Shown here one piece after another: positions 21,938 through 33,900 of a stretch of 64,000 nt of DNA (its first letter is position 1; the number at the start of each line of letters is the position of its first letter). The notes beneath the pieces were generated by a model. The model had not been told where the DNA came from. It made no database searches and was given only the letters and a program-made list of their open reading frames with translations. The stretch is from Rhododendron vialii (lineage: Eukaryota > Streptophyta > Magnoliopsida > Ericales > Ericaceae). The position numbers and the translations under genes are program-made. Location of the stretch: positions 26,144,561 to 26,208,560 of the forward strand of contig NC_080564.1 of the NCBI RefSeq assembly GCF_030253575.1. Direction: 5' to 3'.

Positions 21938-24900
21938 TTAGAATTTGAAGTTGTCCTTCAAGAAACATACAATCTCTTGCTGCAAAAGTTGAACAAGGAG
22001 AAGAAGAAAGATGAATCAGCACACATTATTCCTACATAGCAATCGAAATCAAAATCCTATCGTAGAGATGCAATTTAGGAATAATGATATTTAGAGGCCA
22101 CGGATCAGAAAATGTAAGAAGGGGAAGGTTGAAGGCAACATGTTAGTGGTTGGACATGTCCTGAGTGAACATCAAACTTAGGCATTTCTTTTAGGAACAA
22201 AGTGTTGGCTCGTATTTTGCAGGGGTTGACAGAGATTTTTATAGATTGTTGAGGAAAGCATAAAGTGGAAGCAGGTTTAAGTAACTTCGCTTCAGAAGTC
22301 CGTTTGCAACTTTTGAACATGCCATTCCTCTCTCAAGTTGCGTCAAAATAGCTACAGATTGTTCAAACCAAGCCTAAACGAGAAGTAGATCCAAGTAACT
22401 TCAGTTTAAAGGCGTTCGAAACTTTAGAACAGGCCATTCCCTTCAAAGTTGACTGTACAGGGGATTCCTGAAAGGATCTGGAAAATGGATTTTTTGACAA
22501 ACATATAAGCATTTTTCTCTGAGTTTCCTAAACCTGCCAAGAAAAGGAAAATTAGCTTCGACTACGTTTTGTTTTCCATTTTCTCCCTCGCCTTTTCCTT
22601 TCCATCTGCAAATCCATCGACAAAACCAAGATCCAAACAGAACAGGAATTCTGAAATAAGGTTGCATTCATTCTCGTAACCTGAACGTCATGCCAGTTAA
22701 ATGAAGTATGTGAGGGTCATAGCTAAGAAACTCACAATTAACCAAAGGACAATGCATCCAGCAGCACCAGGGAAGAAAGCAAACCAAAAATTCAAGCCGT
22801 GCAACTTTGCTCCATCGACGAATAGCAAGGGCAAACTCGCAGCTACAGATTGATACATGTGGATTTCATTTCAGAATTCTAAAATACGAAGAGTGTTACT
22901 GTCAGATTCAGAAGATTCTAAAAGACGTTTCAACACTCCTATTGTTGCATGGTTACCTGGTGGATGAATTGCTCGTGTGTAGATCATGAAAGCTATGGCT
23001 GCAGCAAGACCAGTGCTCCTAGCTAGCCAACCTGGACCAAATATCGAAAACGCCAAAACACCAATGACTGCGCAACCTATTTGAGCCAAAAACATGTTGT
23101 ACTTCTGCAGACAAGGGAAGGCCACTTAGAAATTGAGTCCGTCTCAAGAAAAAACGCAATCATGGTGATCAAACAAGCTACAGCCAGACACACTAGAGCT
23201 AGTTAACAATACCTAATTTTGCGTTCAGTTGTTTGAACAAACTTTCGCACTGAATGTTGTTACTTGTTAGGAATGTGAGAAGAGTATTCTAACATAACCC
23301 ACCAACAAGTTTGAAGGAGAAAAACATCAGAAGCACAAGCAAAATTGTTGGTGGGTTTCTTTTGCATTGGAGATTTCGCACTGAACGTTGTTACTTGTTA
23401 GGCATGTGAGAAGAGTATTCTAACATAACCCACCAACAAGTTTGAAGGAGAAAAACATCAGAAGCACAAGCAAAATAGTTGGTGGGTTTCTTTCGCATTG
23501 GAGATTGGAAAGCGAAATTCATGTCATGAGCCATTGTGGAAAAGTAGATTGGAAATGGTCACTAGGTATCAGAAGCAATCCCTTTAGTTGACAAACTGAA
23601 AGAAAAGCAAATGGTAATACAGAAAAGAAAAATAAGCACAAGCAGATACAAAAATGCGCTGCTTTGTTTGAAGATTGGTATTGGTAGTAACAAAAATGTG
23701 GATGGCAATTTTTGTCTTTCTAATGGGAGATTGTTTATTTAGCTGCCGAAAGAACACCAAAGCACAGCCCAAACAAGTGTTATTTCATGACAAACCACAG
23801 GACGCAAGCGATATATGATGGTTAAGTTCCTTGACAGACCACAGCAAGTAATGGATATTCGATGGCAAAGTTCCGGGACAATTTCAGTTAGATGAAAACA
23901 AATGACTGAGTAAATTTCTCCCATTCAGAGTCACAGACTAGGAGTTCCCTCCTCTTTGTAAATAAGATATTCGAGCCACAATGTCACCAGAAAAGTATCA
24001 TCCACAATTCCGCACCCACTTTGCTTGATAATGATACCTAAGAAGCACGGATGCAAATACGGACACAAATACGACATAGACACGACACAGACACATGTAT
24101 ATGCTGTTTCATTGAAATGTAGGACAACGGCCACATTGGGGAACATTCAATAAGTTAAGTGTATATATCAACATAAGTATACATCCCAAATTATGTAATA
24201 AACAAGATACAATAAGTTATGAAGAGCTCTAGAATCTCTAGATTGACATGGGACTCAAGAAATCCTTAAAAAATGAGAGATGTGCACCCTTAGGAATCCT
24301 CAAGAAATCCTTCACAAATTCCTATTGAACTATAATATGATAAATCATATTACTATTTTCCCAAGTTTGTATAACATAGTGATATGCAAATTCTGAAATC
24401 TCTGAAAATCATATGCTAGCAAATGTCCAAGAAGTGTCAATCATATACTTATTTCTTAGTCATATACACTGAAGAAGTGTCGGAATAAAGATTTTTATTT
24501 TTTAACTATGGACACGAAAAAAAGAGTATTGGACACGTGTGCAAGAGTGTCCAGTAGTGCCGGTGTCCGACACACGTCGGGCGTTGAGATGCCGCCTTCT
24601 TTTAAGTGTTCCCTCCTCTTTGTAAATCAGTCATTATTCTCTTAAAATGTATTCTACAAGCCTTTGTCCAATGTAAAAATAATATGAGAGCATCTCCACT
24701 CCTTTCCTTGCTTTTTTACTCAATTCAAAATTCGAGTAAAAGAAACAATAACCAGATGGCCAGCGAACGACTGAACGAAGTGAAAGAGTGAAGCGATATA
24801 TGCTCAAATGACCGTAGGGAATGAAGAGCATATTCGCTTCCATCGTGCCGTGTTTTGCTTGTCAGACAAGCAAAACCAATTTGCTTGGCCTACAAGCAAA

Positions 24901-27900
24901 TTAGGCCGTAGGCCTCAAAAATCCACTCCACTCCTTTACTCAAACTTCTACCAAATTGAGTTTTACACAATTTTTAACTCAAATCCAGGGAGACTCAAAT
25001 TTTAAAGGCTATTCTCCCCTCCCAAATTTATAACAATGTCATTAATGAAGCTTCTACTCAAATTTGTGCTTAGATTTGGGCATGCCCATTGGAGTATTCC
25101 ATAACATATGAAGCTTTTACTCAAATATGAGTAAATGTACAAAGGTTGGAGTTGGAGATGCTCTGACAAGTGAGAACCTTTCATTGCTTTCAGTCTCAAA
25201 GATAACATAGATGAGCAGTAGCTTCTTTTTCCTACACTTACCACTAGCAAGGCATAAGGCATCATCAGTATGGTATGAGGACTTTGAACAGTGTAATGGA
25301 TCAATCTCTTAAGTTTTTTAAACCGTTTCCCACAAAAATCTCAAGACCACAACATCTCTTTGCTTCGCTATCTATTATGGCTAAATTGTACATGAAGCAA
25401 TGCATTTTGCGCCCTTCCAAGTTAATTTTTAAGCTACTTATTTTCTTCTTCTTTTTGAAAACAGAAATTTCATTCATCAAAGCCAAATGGCGAACACAGA
25501 GATTTGATTACAAAAGTTCAGTAAGAGCCATAACCACCTATACCTAGACACAAGCTTTGAGGCTGGAGCTCAATACACACATACTGCAGAGCACATCCAA
25601 AATACAATTCGTGGTTAGTGTCAGTCAAGGAAGAGGACCTCAACAAATGGACAGCCCAAACCACTAGGAATAAGCATAGATGAAATCCACAAATCCCGTA
25701 AGAAACAAAAATAAAAGAAACGAAAAACCACCGCTCCTGTGACGCAATCAGAAGCTGCAAAGTTACAAACAAATAGGGAAGATCAACTCGTATGACATGC
25801 CACATGGAAACCCTATATTCTTCTGCTAGTCCCCAAGGTACCTCTGTTCTCCAGGAAAGAAAGCTTGAATTCAAAAGGAAGGTAGGAAAAAAACCCATAT
25901 AGAACTATACTGTTAAATTCATGATGAAAGATTCAGCGAACTGGTTGCCCATGAAGAACTGTACAGATTGAATTTTTAATTGCTCAAGCATTCCTGCCCT
26001 AAACCGATGCCACTGACAGACTCTACTGAGACAAAGATATTCCAAAGATCTTCAAGTGGTAGTTATTTGCTTCTCAGGATTCTTGCCGGGGTGACTGCCA
26101 CTTCCTCACCCTTAAATGCCGCCAGCCGATGCCTTAAGGCCCCGGGGGTTAGACTGCTTGGGTTATCTTTTTTAGTATCGAAGGCAGTCAGCTTCTCCCC
26201 GATGGATAGGTTTGGAACCCTTTTGCCATTTTTATAATAATGAAACTAATAAGGTTAGCTTCCAAAGCTCCTTTCTTCACCTGGTGCGCAAGAGCGCACT
26301 TTCGCTTTACGTTGAAAAGATGATCTCATCGGACCTCACCGGGCCAAGTGAAGGGGAAAGAAGGGATGGGTGGTCTGGGAGCAACAACGGAATAGGGCTC
26401 CCAGTACTCTCCCAATGGCCGTATTTGGCTTTTTTGTTAGAGCAATTGGTTGAAAAAGTGCTGCGAGAAATGATAATGAGAGGAGAGGCCGCCCAAACTC
26501 ATATACTAGATTTGGAAGTCATAATAAACCAACACTAAAGAAGCTCTAACACTCTCGCTTGTGCAATCTCAGACTTGCAAGTAGAGAAGTAAACAAAAGA
26601 TCCATAAACATAGGGATCACAATGAACAATACGCACTTAAGGCTAACCAATCAAGAGTGTTGTTGAAAAGCATCCGAAAGCCTATCTCTGATACCATGGT
26701 CATGTGTTCAAGTGAAAACTAATAGGAATGAGTACATAGGCAACTCAGGCTCTTAACGTGGTTTGGAGGTGATAATTAACCTTCTTGAGAGGGTAATAAG
26801 CAACTTTTATTCTACATTTGCCAAGTAAAATTATGTTAAGTTGTAAATGACTTAACTAGTTAAGTGCAAAAGTTTCAAAGGGATGTAACTAAAGTCACAC
26901 AGGTATTTTTCGCCATTCAAAAAAAAAAAAAGTCATACAGGTATCTTATACAAGTTGGGTCATTATAAACAAGGTTTGGTTCTTTAGTTACTTAGGTTTA
27001 TCACGTACTTAAACCCTAAAGCAATCAAGATCATTCACAATTACCTATGTAGCACGAACATGGCCACGGATACAGGTACAAATACATATACGGACACGGG
27101 GCAAGGGACACGGCAAAAATAAATAAAAAATAATATTTGTTTTATACTAGATGGAACATAGTTATATGTAGAAGCACAAAACATCAATATGTGTAAACAA
27201 GCATCATATATACATATAAACATCACATTATACTATTAACCTAAAATATTTGAAGTCATACACATTTACCCCAAAACAATTTAAAAAATTGCATATTTAA
27301 CCCATGTCGTGTCCCTATACGTGTTCCTCCCGTGACCCCCTAAAAAATTAATTAAATTTAATGGACAAGCCACATGATGTGTAAGGACTCGTATTTTCGG
27401 AAATTATTTAAAGGTTATATAAGTGCAAGAAGATGGGCTTAATGTGAAATTTGTTGAGTTTATTAGATTCGGGGTTAATGTGTTAGGATAGTTACTTGAG
27501 GGAGTGTTTGTGCAATTTGCATTTATGCTAGTATATAAGGGGTGTGTGTGTGTTGTAGGAGAACAAAATCCCATATCTCACTCCCTCTCTAACTCACGGC
27601 TCTCTCTCTCTCTCTCTCTCTAGCCCTCTCTCATCCGGCTCTCCCACTCTCTCACCCAAAAACTCCCTCCATCACTCACTTGAAACCCATGAAGTCTAAC
27701 CTCCACTCCACCTTCTACACGTGATTATACGCTTATGGTTCGTTGGATTGAGCTTGGAGAGGAGTATTCTTGGAGGATTTCGAATTCAAAGTTCTAGGGC
27801 TTGCTCGATTGGGTTTGGATCTTTGCTTATTCTCTATGAGGTAGGGATTTCTTGCTCTCTCTATGTATTTGTGAGTTGATTATGTACTTAGATCGTGCAT

Positions 27901-30900
27901 TGGTTCGTTGTTTGTTGTTGGGTTTCACCATTTGAAAGTCTGAAAATCGCTGAAAAACACCGTGGTATTGATACCCAAGCCTTCGCTGGACCAGTCAGCT
28001 CCCAGGTATCGATACCTCCCCCTTTTCTGGACAGCTTTATGTCACGTTGTTCGTTTCGTGCTCGTTTGAATCCCGATCACTTCTAACACTCTTTAAACAC
28101 CTTCAGACCACTTCTAGACTTGATTGTTGGTATCTCAAATGATTCGTTGATTATCCTATCTCCTTTGGTTCTCGTTGTAAGAAAGTAAAGTATCGAATTC
28201 AATAGATGTGTTCTTTTGTCGTCTTTGCATTTGAATGATTATGTGGATATTATGGCATGTTACTATGCACGATATAGATTTATTATATGTTGAGCATGAG
28301 GTGATTAAGGAATGTGAAATGGAAAACGTGAAATTGAATGATAAGAATTATTAAGAACAATGCAAAAAAAGCCACGGATCCACCATAAGGTGTGATGCCG
28401 GAAATGGGACGCACGGGGTCCCCAATGCCCGAAAGTGCACAAGAAAGTCACGGATCTGCCGTAAGGTGTGATGCCGGAAATGGGACGCACGGTGTCCCCA
28501 ATGCCCGGAATTAAAATCGAAACACGTGACATAATGAAAACGGAGGACACTAGAGATTGTCAAGCTACTTGCAAATGAACGGTGTTGGTTTTCAAGTTTC
28601 ATCTTCTTTGTTTACTTGGAAAACTTGCTGTTGACTATGTTCTTTCCGATGCATTAACCATCTCATTTGCATATAGCTTGAGTATAGATTTCTATACTAG
28701 GCTAGTGTAGCTCACCCTATCATTATTTTCGGGTACATAACAAGGACATTGATATGACGTGCTTGGAGTGCATGCTTGATCATTCTTTTGAAAGCTAACA
28801 TGGGAAATTACGTTGACATGTTTTGTAAAACTCTTTGGAGATGTAATCATAATTTCTATATATATTCTTTTGACTTGGGAGCATGTAATCTTTAAACTTC
28901 TCGTCTTTTGACTAATCATGAGATTTGAGGCCGGAGTGCCAATGTTGTAATCCTTTGAACTTGATAGTACTTGTGGAAATGGTTTATGGGAAAGCCTTTT
29001 GGGATAATTATATGTATATTGCATTGGATTATCATTTAAAGTTATTCTTATTATTAAGTTGAAAATCAAGGGCGTGAAATGATGTGTCCCATACATGTTT
29101 TGCCGTGTCCCCATGTTGGCCTCTGGACTTCTCAGTGCTTCATAAACAATTACCTAAGCCTTCCAACAAAAGTTAGCCAAACAACGGTCAGAATACAAGT
29201 GTAATTTTCGGCGATAAAAAATATATTTACACTTCAAACAGTTTATCACTATACCATCTAATGTTTTGAAGGCCCAGGCTTTCTATATTAAATCAATGCA
29301 TATACTTACACGAGAGAGAGAGAGAGAGAGAGTACCCGAGCAGCAGGGGAGGAGGGAGTGGCAAAGAGGACAGCACAAACAGCTCCAAAGGGTGCAATTG
29401 TCATTGAAACTCCTCTTGGTGCCAACACCTGGTCCATCTTCCCCAACATTGCCATTGCCGCAAATGCCCCTGCTTTTTCAAATCAAAACAGTTAAACATC
29501 GTGAAATTATTCAACAGTCTGGGGAGCACTGCCTCGTGAACCCCACTAAGAACATGGATCCCGCATGAATGTGGGTTCATGGATTGATTGGAGCACCAAG
29601 TGGCAGTGCTCCCAGACTATTGAGTAATTATTCTAAAATATCAACAACATGCAGGGCCGACCCCTGGGTGAGCCCAATGATAGGCGCGTAAATGTTCACA
29701 TTAGCGCCCCTTAATTTATATTTGTTAAGTCCCATTTATATTATTATTCGGGATTTAATGCTTAATTTTTGTGTTGTAGGTATTTGGAGAATTTGATAAA
29801 ATAATATGCAAAATGAAAATATTAAACGGTGTTTGAGACTTGGCCGTTCGGATCAATGAAGTGGAATTGCTGTACGGAGTAATATTTGCAAGTCAATTGG
29901 CCAAAGAATAAAGCCATCTCAGGAAGTAAAAATAGGAATTGGCCTTGGACTTTGGTACACAAGTGGGCCCAATGCTTCACAATTAGTTTGACTAAATTGT
30001 GGGCTTTCTAAATGGAATTCTCGGCTGGGAATAAACAAAGAGTTAGGGTTTTGAAAAAGGGAGCTACAGGAAGATGTAAAAGCAATCATGCACATGACGG
30101 AAAAGAAGAAAGTGACCGACGGGGCTGCAGCACATATTTTTAGTATTTTCTTTTCCTTTCAAGTTTTGAAGCTTTGTTCAATTATTCGCACTCCGGTAAC
30201 TCGTTTTAATTTTTGTTCTTAATAAAAGTTATTTGCTGGTATTTGATTAGTTTATATTTCTTGTTTGTTTTCCATCTCACGTAATAGAAGCATGTTTCAA
30301 TATAGGGTTTCTTTTGTTTATTGCTTAATGTTGAGTGAGTAGTCGTCGGGGTAGGGTCGCGGGGTGATTAGCACACCGTAGCCGGATTGGATGCGTTCAG
30401 CTCCTATTTCGAAACAAAGAATGTTTAAAAAAATAATTTTAGATTGGTAAAATACTTCCCATAAACGAACCTGGGTATTGTCGGAGCCCATGTGAACAGG
30501 GGAATGGGGGTCCAAAACTCATTCTCTGCTGCGCATGGGTAAACGGCGACCATAAGGGTTCGCATCTTGTGGGGTATCTTTTTCAATCTAAAATTGAACG
30601 TTTTTAAGAACACCGAATGGAGCAGGTTAATTCGGACTGATTGTGAGTGCTATGAACCCTATGACCGTACCTTCCTTTTAATTATTTGAAAAGTACAATT
30701 AATTTCTAGGTTTTAGTTAATCTCAATCAATTGTCAAGGGGTGGCTACCTAATAGCTAATTTAATCAATAACAACCCGAGTTTTTAGTCAGCACACATCA
30801 CCGTCTCTGTGGATTCGACTCCGGTCTTACCAGATATTGTGCTACGTCGGTCTCTGTTCTACGCTTGGGGCAACCCATTAATTGAGGACTAGGAAATCGT

Positions 30901-33900
30901 CAAGCACCCAACAAGCCCCCGGGCTTGGGCAACCCCCCACCACGGGGCAACCCCAAAAAAAAAAAAAAGCCTGAAGTATGTAATAAATAGGGTAAATTCC
31001 ATATATACCCCCTGTACTTAGGTCATTTTTCAACTACGCCCCCTCTACTTGATTTTTAATCACTCGCACCCCTTGTACTTGAGACTAGTTTGGAACTGTT
31101 AGTATTTCCGTCCAAAATAACAGACAAGCAGGTAATGGCTTGTTAGCGGGAATTTTCCCTTCTAAAACATCTTCTCTAAGACCAAATTGATCCCAAAACC
31201 CATTTACAATGATAATTCATCACTGCCATTAATTATTGGTCGCAGACGGAGTCACGAACATATTTTACAAGTCAATTGGCCAGACATTTCAAATCTATGT
31301 GTTCTAGATTTTTTCTTGAAATTCCGAGAATGGGTTATTCTAAGAATAATTTATTTAGGGTATTGTGTAAATTTCATATTTTTCTGAGACCGAAACCCTG
31401 ATAGCTTCTCGGCTACGCGTGTGCTCGGGCGTCTGGGACCACTTGCGCATGCAAGTACACATGTCACGCTTATAGACACATGGCATGGCCAATTTGACAC
31501 CTAGAATTACACTCATGCATGTGTAAATATATTTGGTTATAACATTTTTTTTATCATCTTGGTAAAAACTAGTCAAACATGTATTTTAATTTTTGAGGGA
31601 GGGAGCTATGAAATTTGAAGAAAGAGGAGGAGGATGGTGTTCTTCCACCCTCCACCTCAGTTCCACCATGAGCCACCACCTCCCGTCACCATTTTCTCGT
31701 CGGAAAACTTATTTTCTTGCCGGTAACTTCTTAAACTTTTTTGACAGCTTTCTGGACCATCACAAATTCGTATTTTGAGAAACCTTCTGCTATGATTCAA
31801 TTTTTGAAGTCTTCATAACTTTTAAAGTACGTTTAAAGACGAAAATTTTGATACCAAGAACATGCAAAACCAATCAACACAGAATTAGTAATGATTTTCG
31901 GAATATGAACTGATACACATGTTTCGAAATCTGGACAGAGCCATCTTCTTTTTATTTCTGGGAACTATCCTATTAAGTTATGAATCTGATATTTTTACTG
32001 AGAATAATACTTTACGTTATGAAACTTTTAGAGTTGGTTTCAATATTTTTGGAGTTGAAATGAATTAGTTATGGATTTTCTACGAAGACATGATTGGCTG
32101 CCCTGTTTTTCTGTAGAACAGCTTGTTCTTTTGAAATTTGGACAATATTTGATTGATAACTAATCTTTCAATTTTAACAGCAGATACATATGGTTGTTAC
32201 GCAAGTTTGGGCGCTGGTTTGAGTATTTTTGGACCTTATATGAATAAGTTATGATTTTTCAAAGAAAGGGAATACGAATGGGTGTATTTCAGTCTTTTCG
32301 TTATTTTGGACGGAAATACTAACAGTTCCAAACTAGTCTCAAGTACAAGGGGTGCGAGTGATTAGAAATGAAGTAGAGGGGGTGTACTTGAAAAATGACC
32401 TAAGTACAGGGGGTGTATCTGGAATTAACCCTAATAAATATAAAAGTTAGCGCATATCAAATAGATAAGAGTCTTTGGTTCAGTGGTAAGGCCAGGAATC
32501 TCCATTGAGAATGGAGAGGTTCGAGTCTCCATCAAGCTAGCTTTCTATCCTATTTTTTGATCCTCCCAAAGGAGCCCCTTCATCTTTGTCTTTCCATAGG
32601 ACATTTTTAAAAAAAAAAATTTGCTTAAGCCTCCTGCTATTACTTCTTTTCATTTAATTTTTTCATGGGATTTCTACTATTAAAAGTTAAAGGGTTTATT
32701 AAACTTTGTTGTAATAAATCTTTTTATGTGTTGGTCAAATTATTTTACTTTTATATTTTTTTATTACAATACCTCATATAGACATTAAAATATCTATATT
32801 GATTAATCTTACTTATTTAATTTTAATCTTAGAAGGATTTTTTGCTAACAAAGATTTTTACTTCTTTAATTTTTCGAGAGTTTGTAAATAAGTTGTTCAA
32901 ATTTCATTCAGATGAGTTTTTCAATTGTGTGATTATAAGATTTTATTGGGAAGATGGTAGTTTCCAAATGGTATGTGGTTGCTTATTAATATAGTTAAAT
33001 ATTCCTGTTACAATTGCTTCGGCGGAGAGTAGTTTTTCTTAGTTGAAGTAGGTAGAAACTTACATTCAGACATCCATGTCACACGAGAAATTAAGAAGAT
33101 TTGATGTGATCTCAATTAAAAATGAGTGCATGAATAAGCTAAAGTATGATGACTTAATCAAAGAAGTTGCTTCAAGAAATGCAAGGAAAAGTTTGAATCA
33201 GATCGTGGTAATCATAAAGCAGTAAAATCGAAGTTATCTTTTGATTTTGATGTAATTCAAGCAAGTTTAAAAGCAAAATGTAACATTGAATTTTTTTTTT
33301 TTTTGACTTGTATGTCTTTCTATTTTTTGTAACTTAATATTAACTGAGCAACCAAACGTGACGTGACATCAGGCTTGGGCAACCTAAATGTCGGGGCCGG
33401 CAGTGACAACACGTAACACTAATATCTATACAATCAACCTGTTAGAATATCAAAATATATAATATCGCCAACGTTCGTTTGCCATTTTAGTTTTGTTTTT
33501 GTTTTTTTTTCCAATCATTACCCTACTTCTTTCTCCAATCATTACCTTATTTTTTCAATTATTACTTTCACATCTCTCTCTATCTCTCTCCAATCATTAC
33601 CCCTATCTTCAATCATTACTCTATTTCTCTCTCCATCCACTACCAAAACTAAACTAAACTAAACTCTCAACCAAACACAACCATCGTAATCATATCCTGA
33701 TATGATATGATTATGATATTATATGATTCTCTTGATCTCTTATTATTGTAATTGATTATGATTTGATTGTAATTAGGTTGATTTTCCTTCCATAGTTAGG
33801 TTTCCTCACCTTGTATAAATAGGGACCTCATTGTACAGTTTATTATTGAATTCAATACAATATTACTTTCTCTTCATCCTCTAACATGGTATCAGAGCTA

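Larger units (their letters stand above)
27048..29145. mobile_element. Older TIR-type element split by a solo LTR (HPP intron 2)
   Basis: The segment is flanked by an 11-bp direct repeat ACAATTACCTA (27037-27047 and 29146-29156). Its left end reads TGTAGCACGAACATGGCCAC and its right end, reversed, AAGCACTGAGAAGTCCAGAG then GCCAACATGGGGACACGG. Removing the solo LTR at 27380-29079 and one copy of its duplication leaves a ~390-bp element. The inverted-repeat match is loose, so the class is uncertain. Confidence 0.4.

Noticed and set aside
22807..22989. Plus-strand frame across HPP exons 3-4
   Set aside because: Antisense shadow; the minus strand encodes the clear HPP motif there.
25518..25898. 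126-codon minus-strand frame with hydrophobic stretches
   Set aside because: No recognisable family; lies in the LINE-like tail inside HPP intron 2.
28351..28602. Repeated units resembling a CRISPR or coding repeat
   Set aside because: Only two ~72-bp units, inside a Gypsy-type solo LTR; typical U3 tandem repeats in a plant nuclear genome.
32468..32538. Functional tRNA gene
   Set aside because: Box A and box B are present but no acceptor stem or standard anticodon arm can be drawn.
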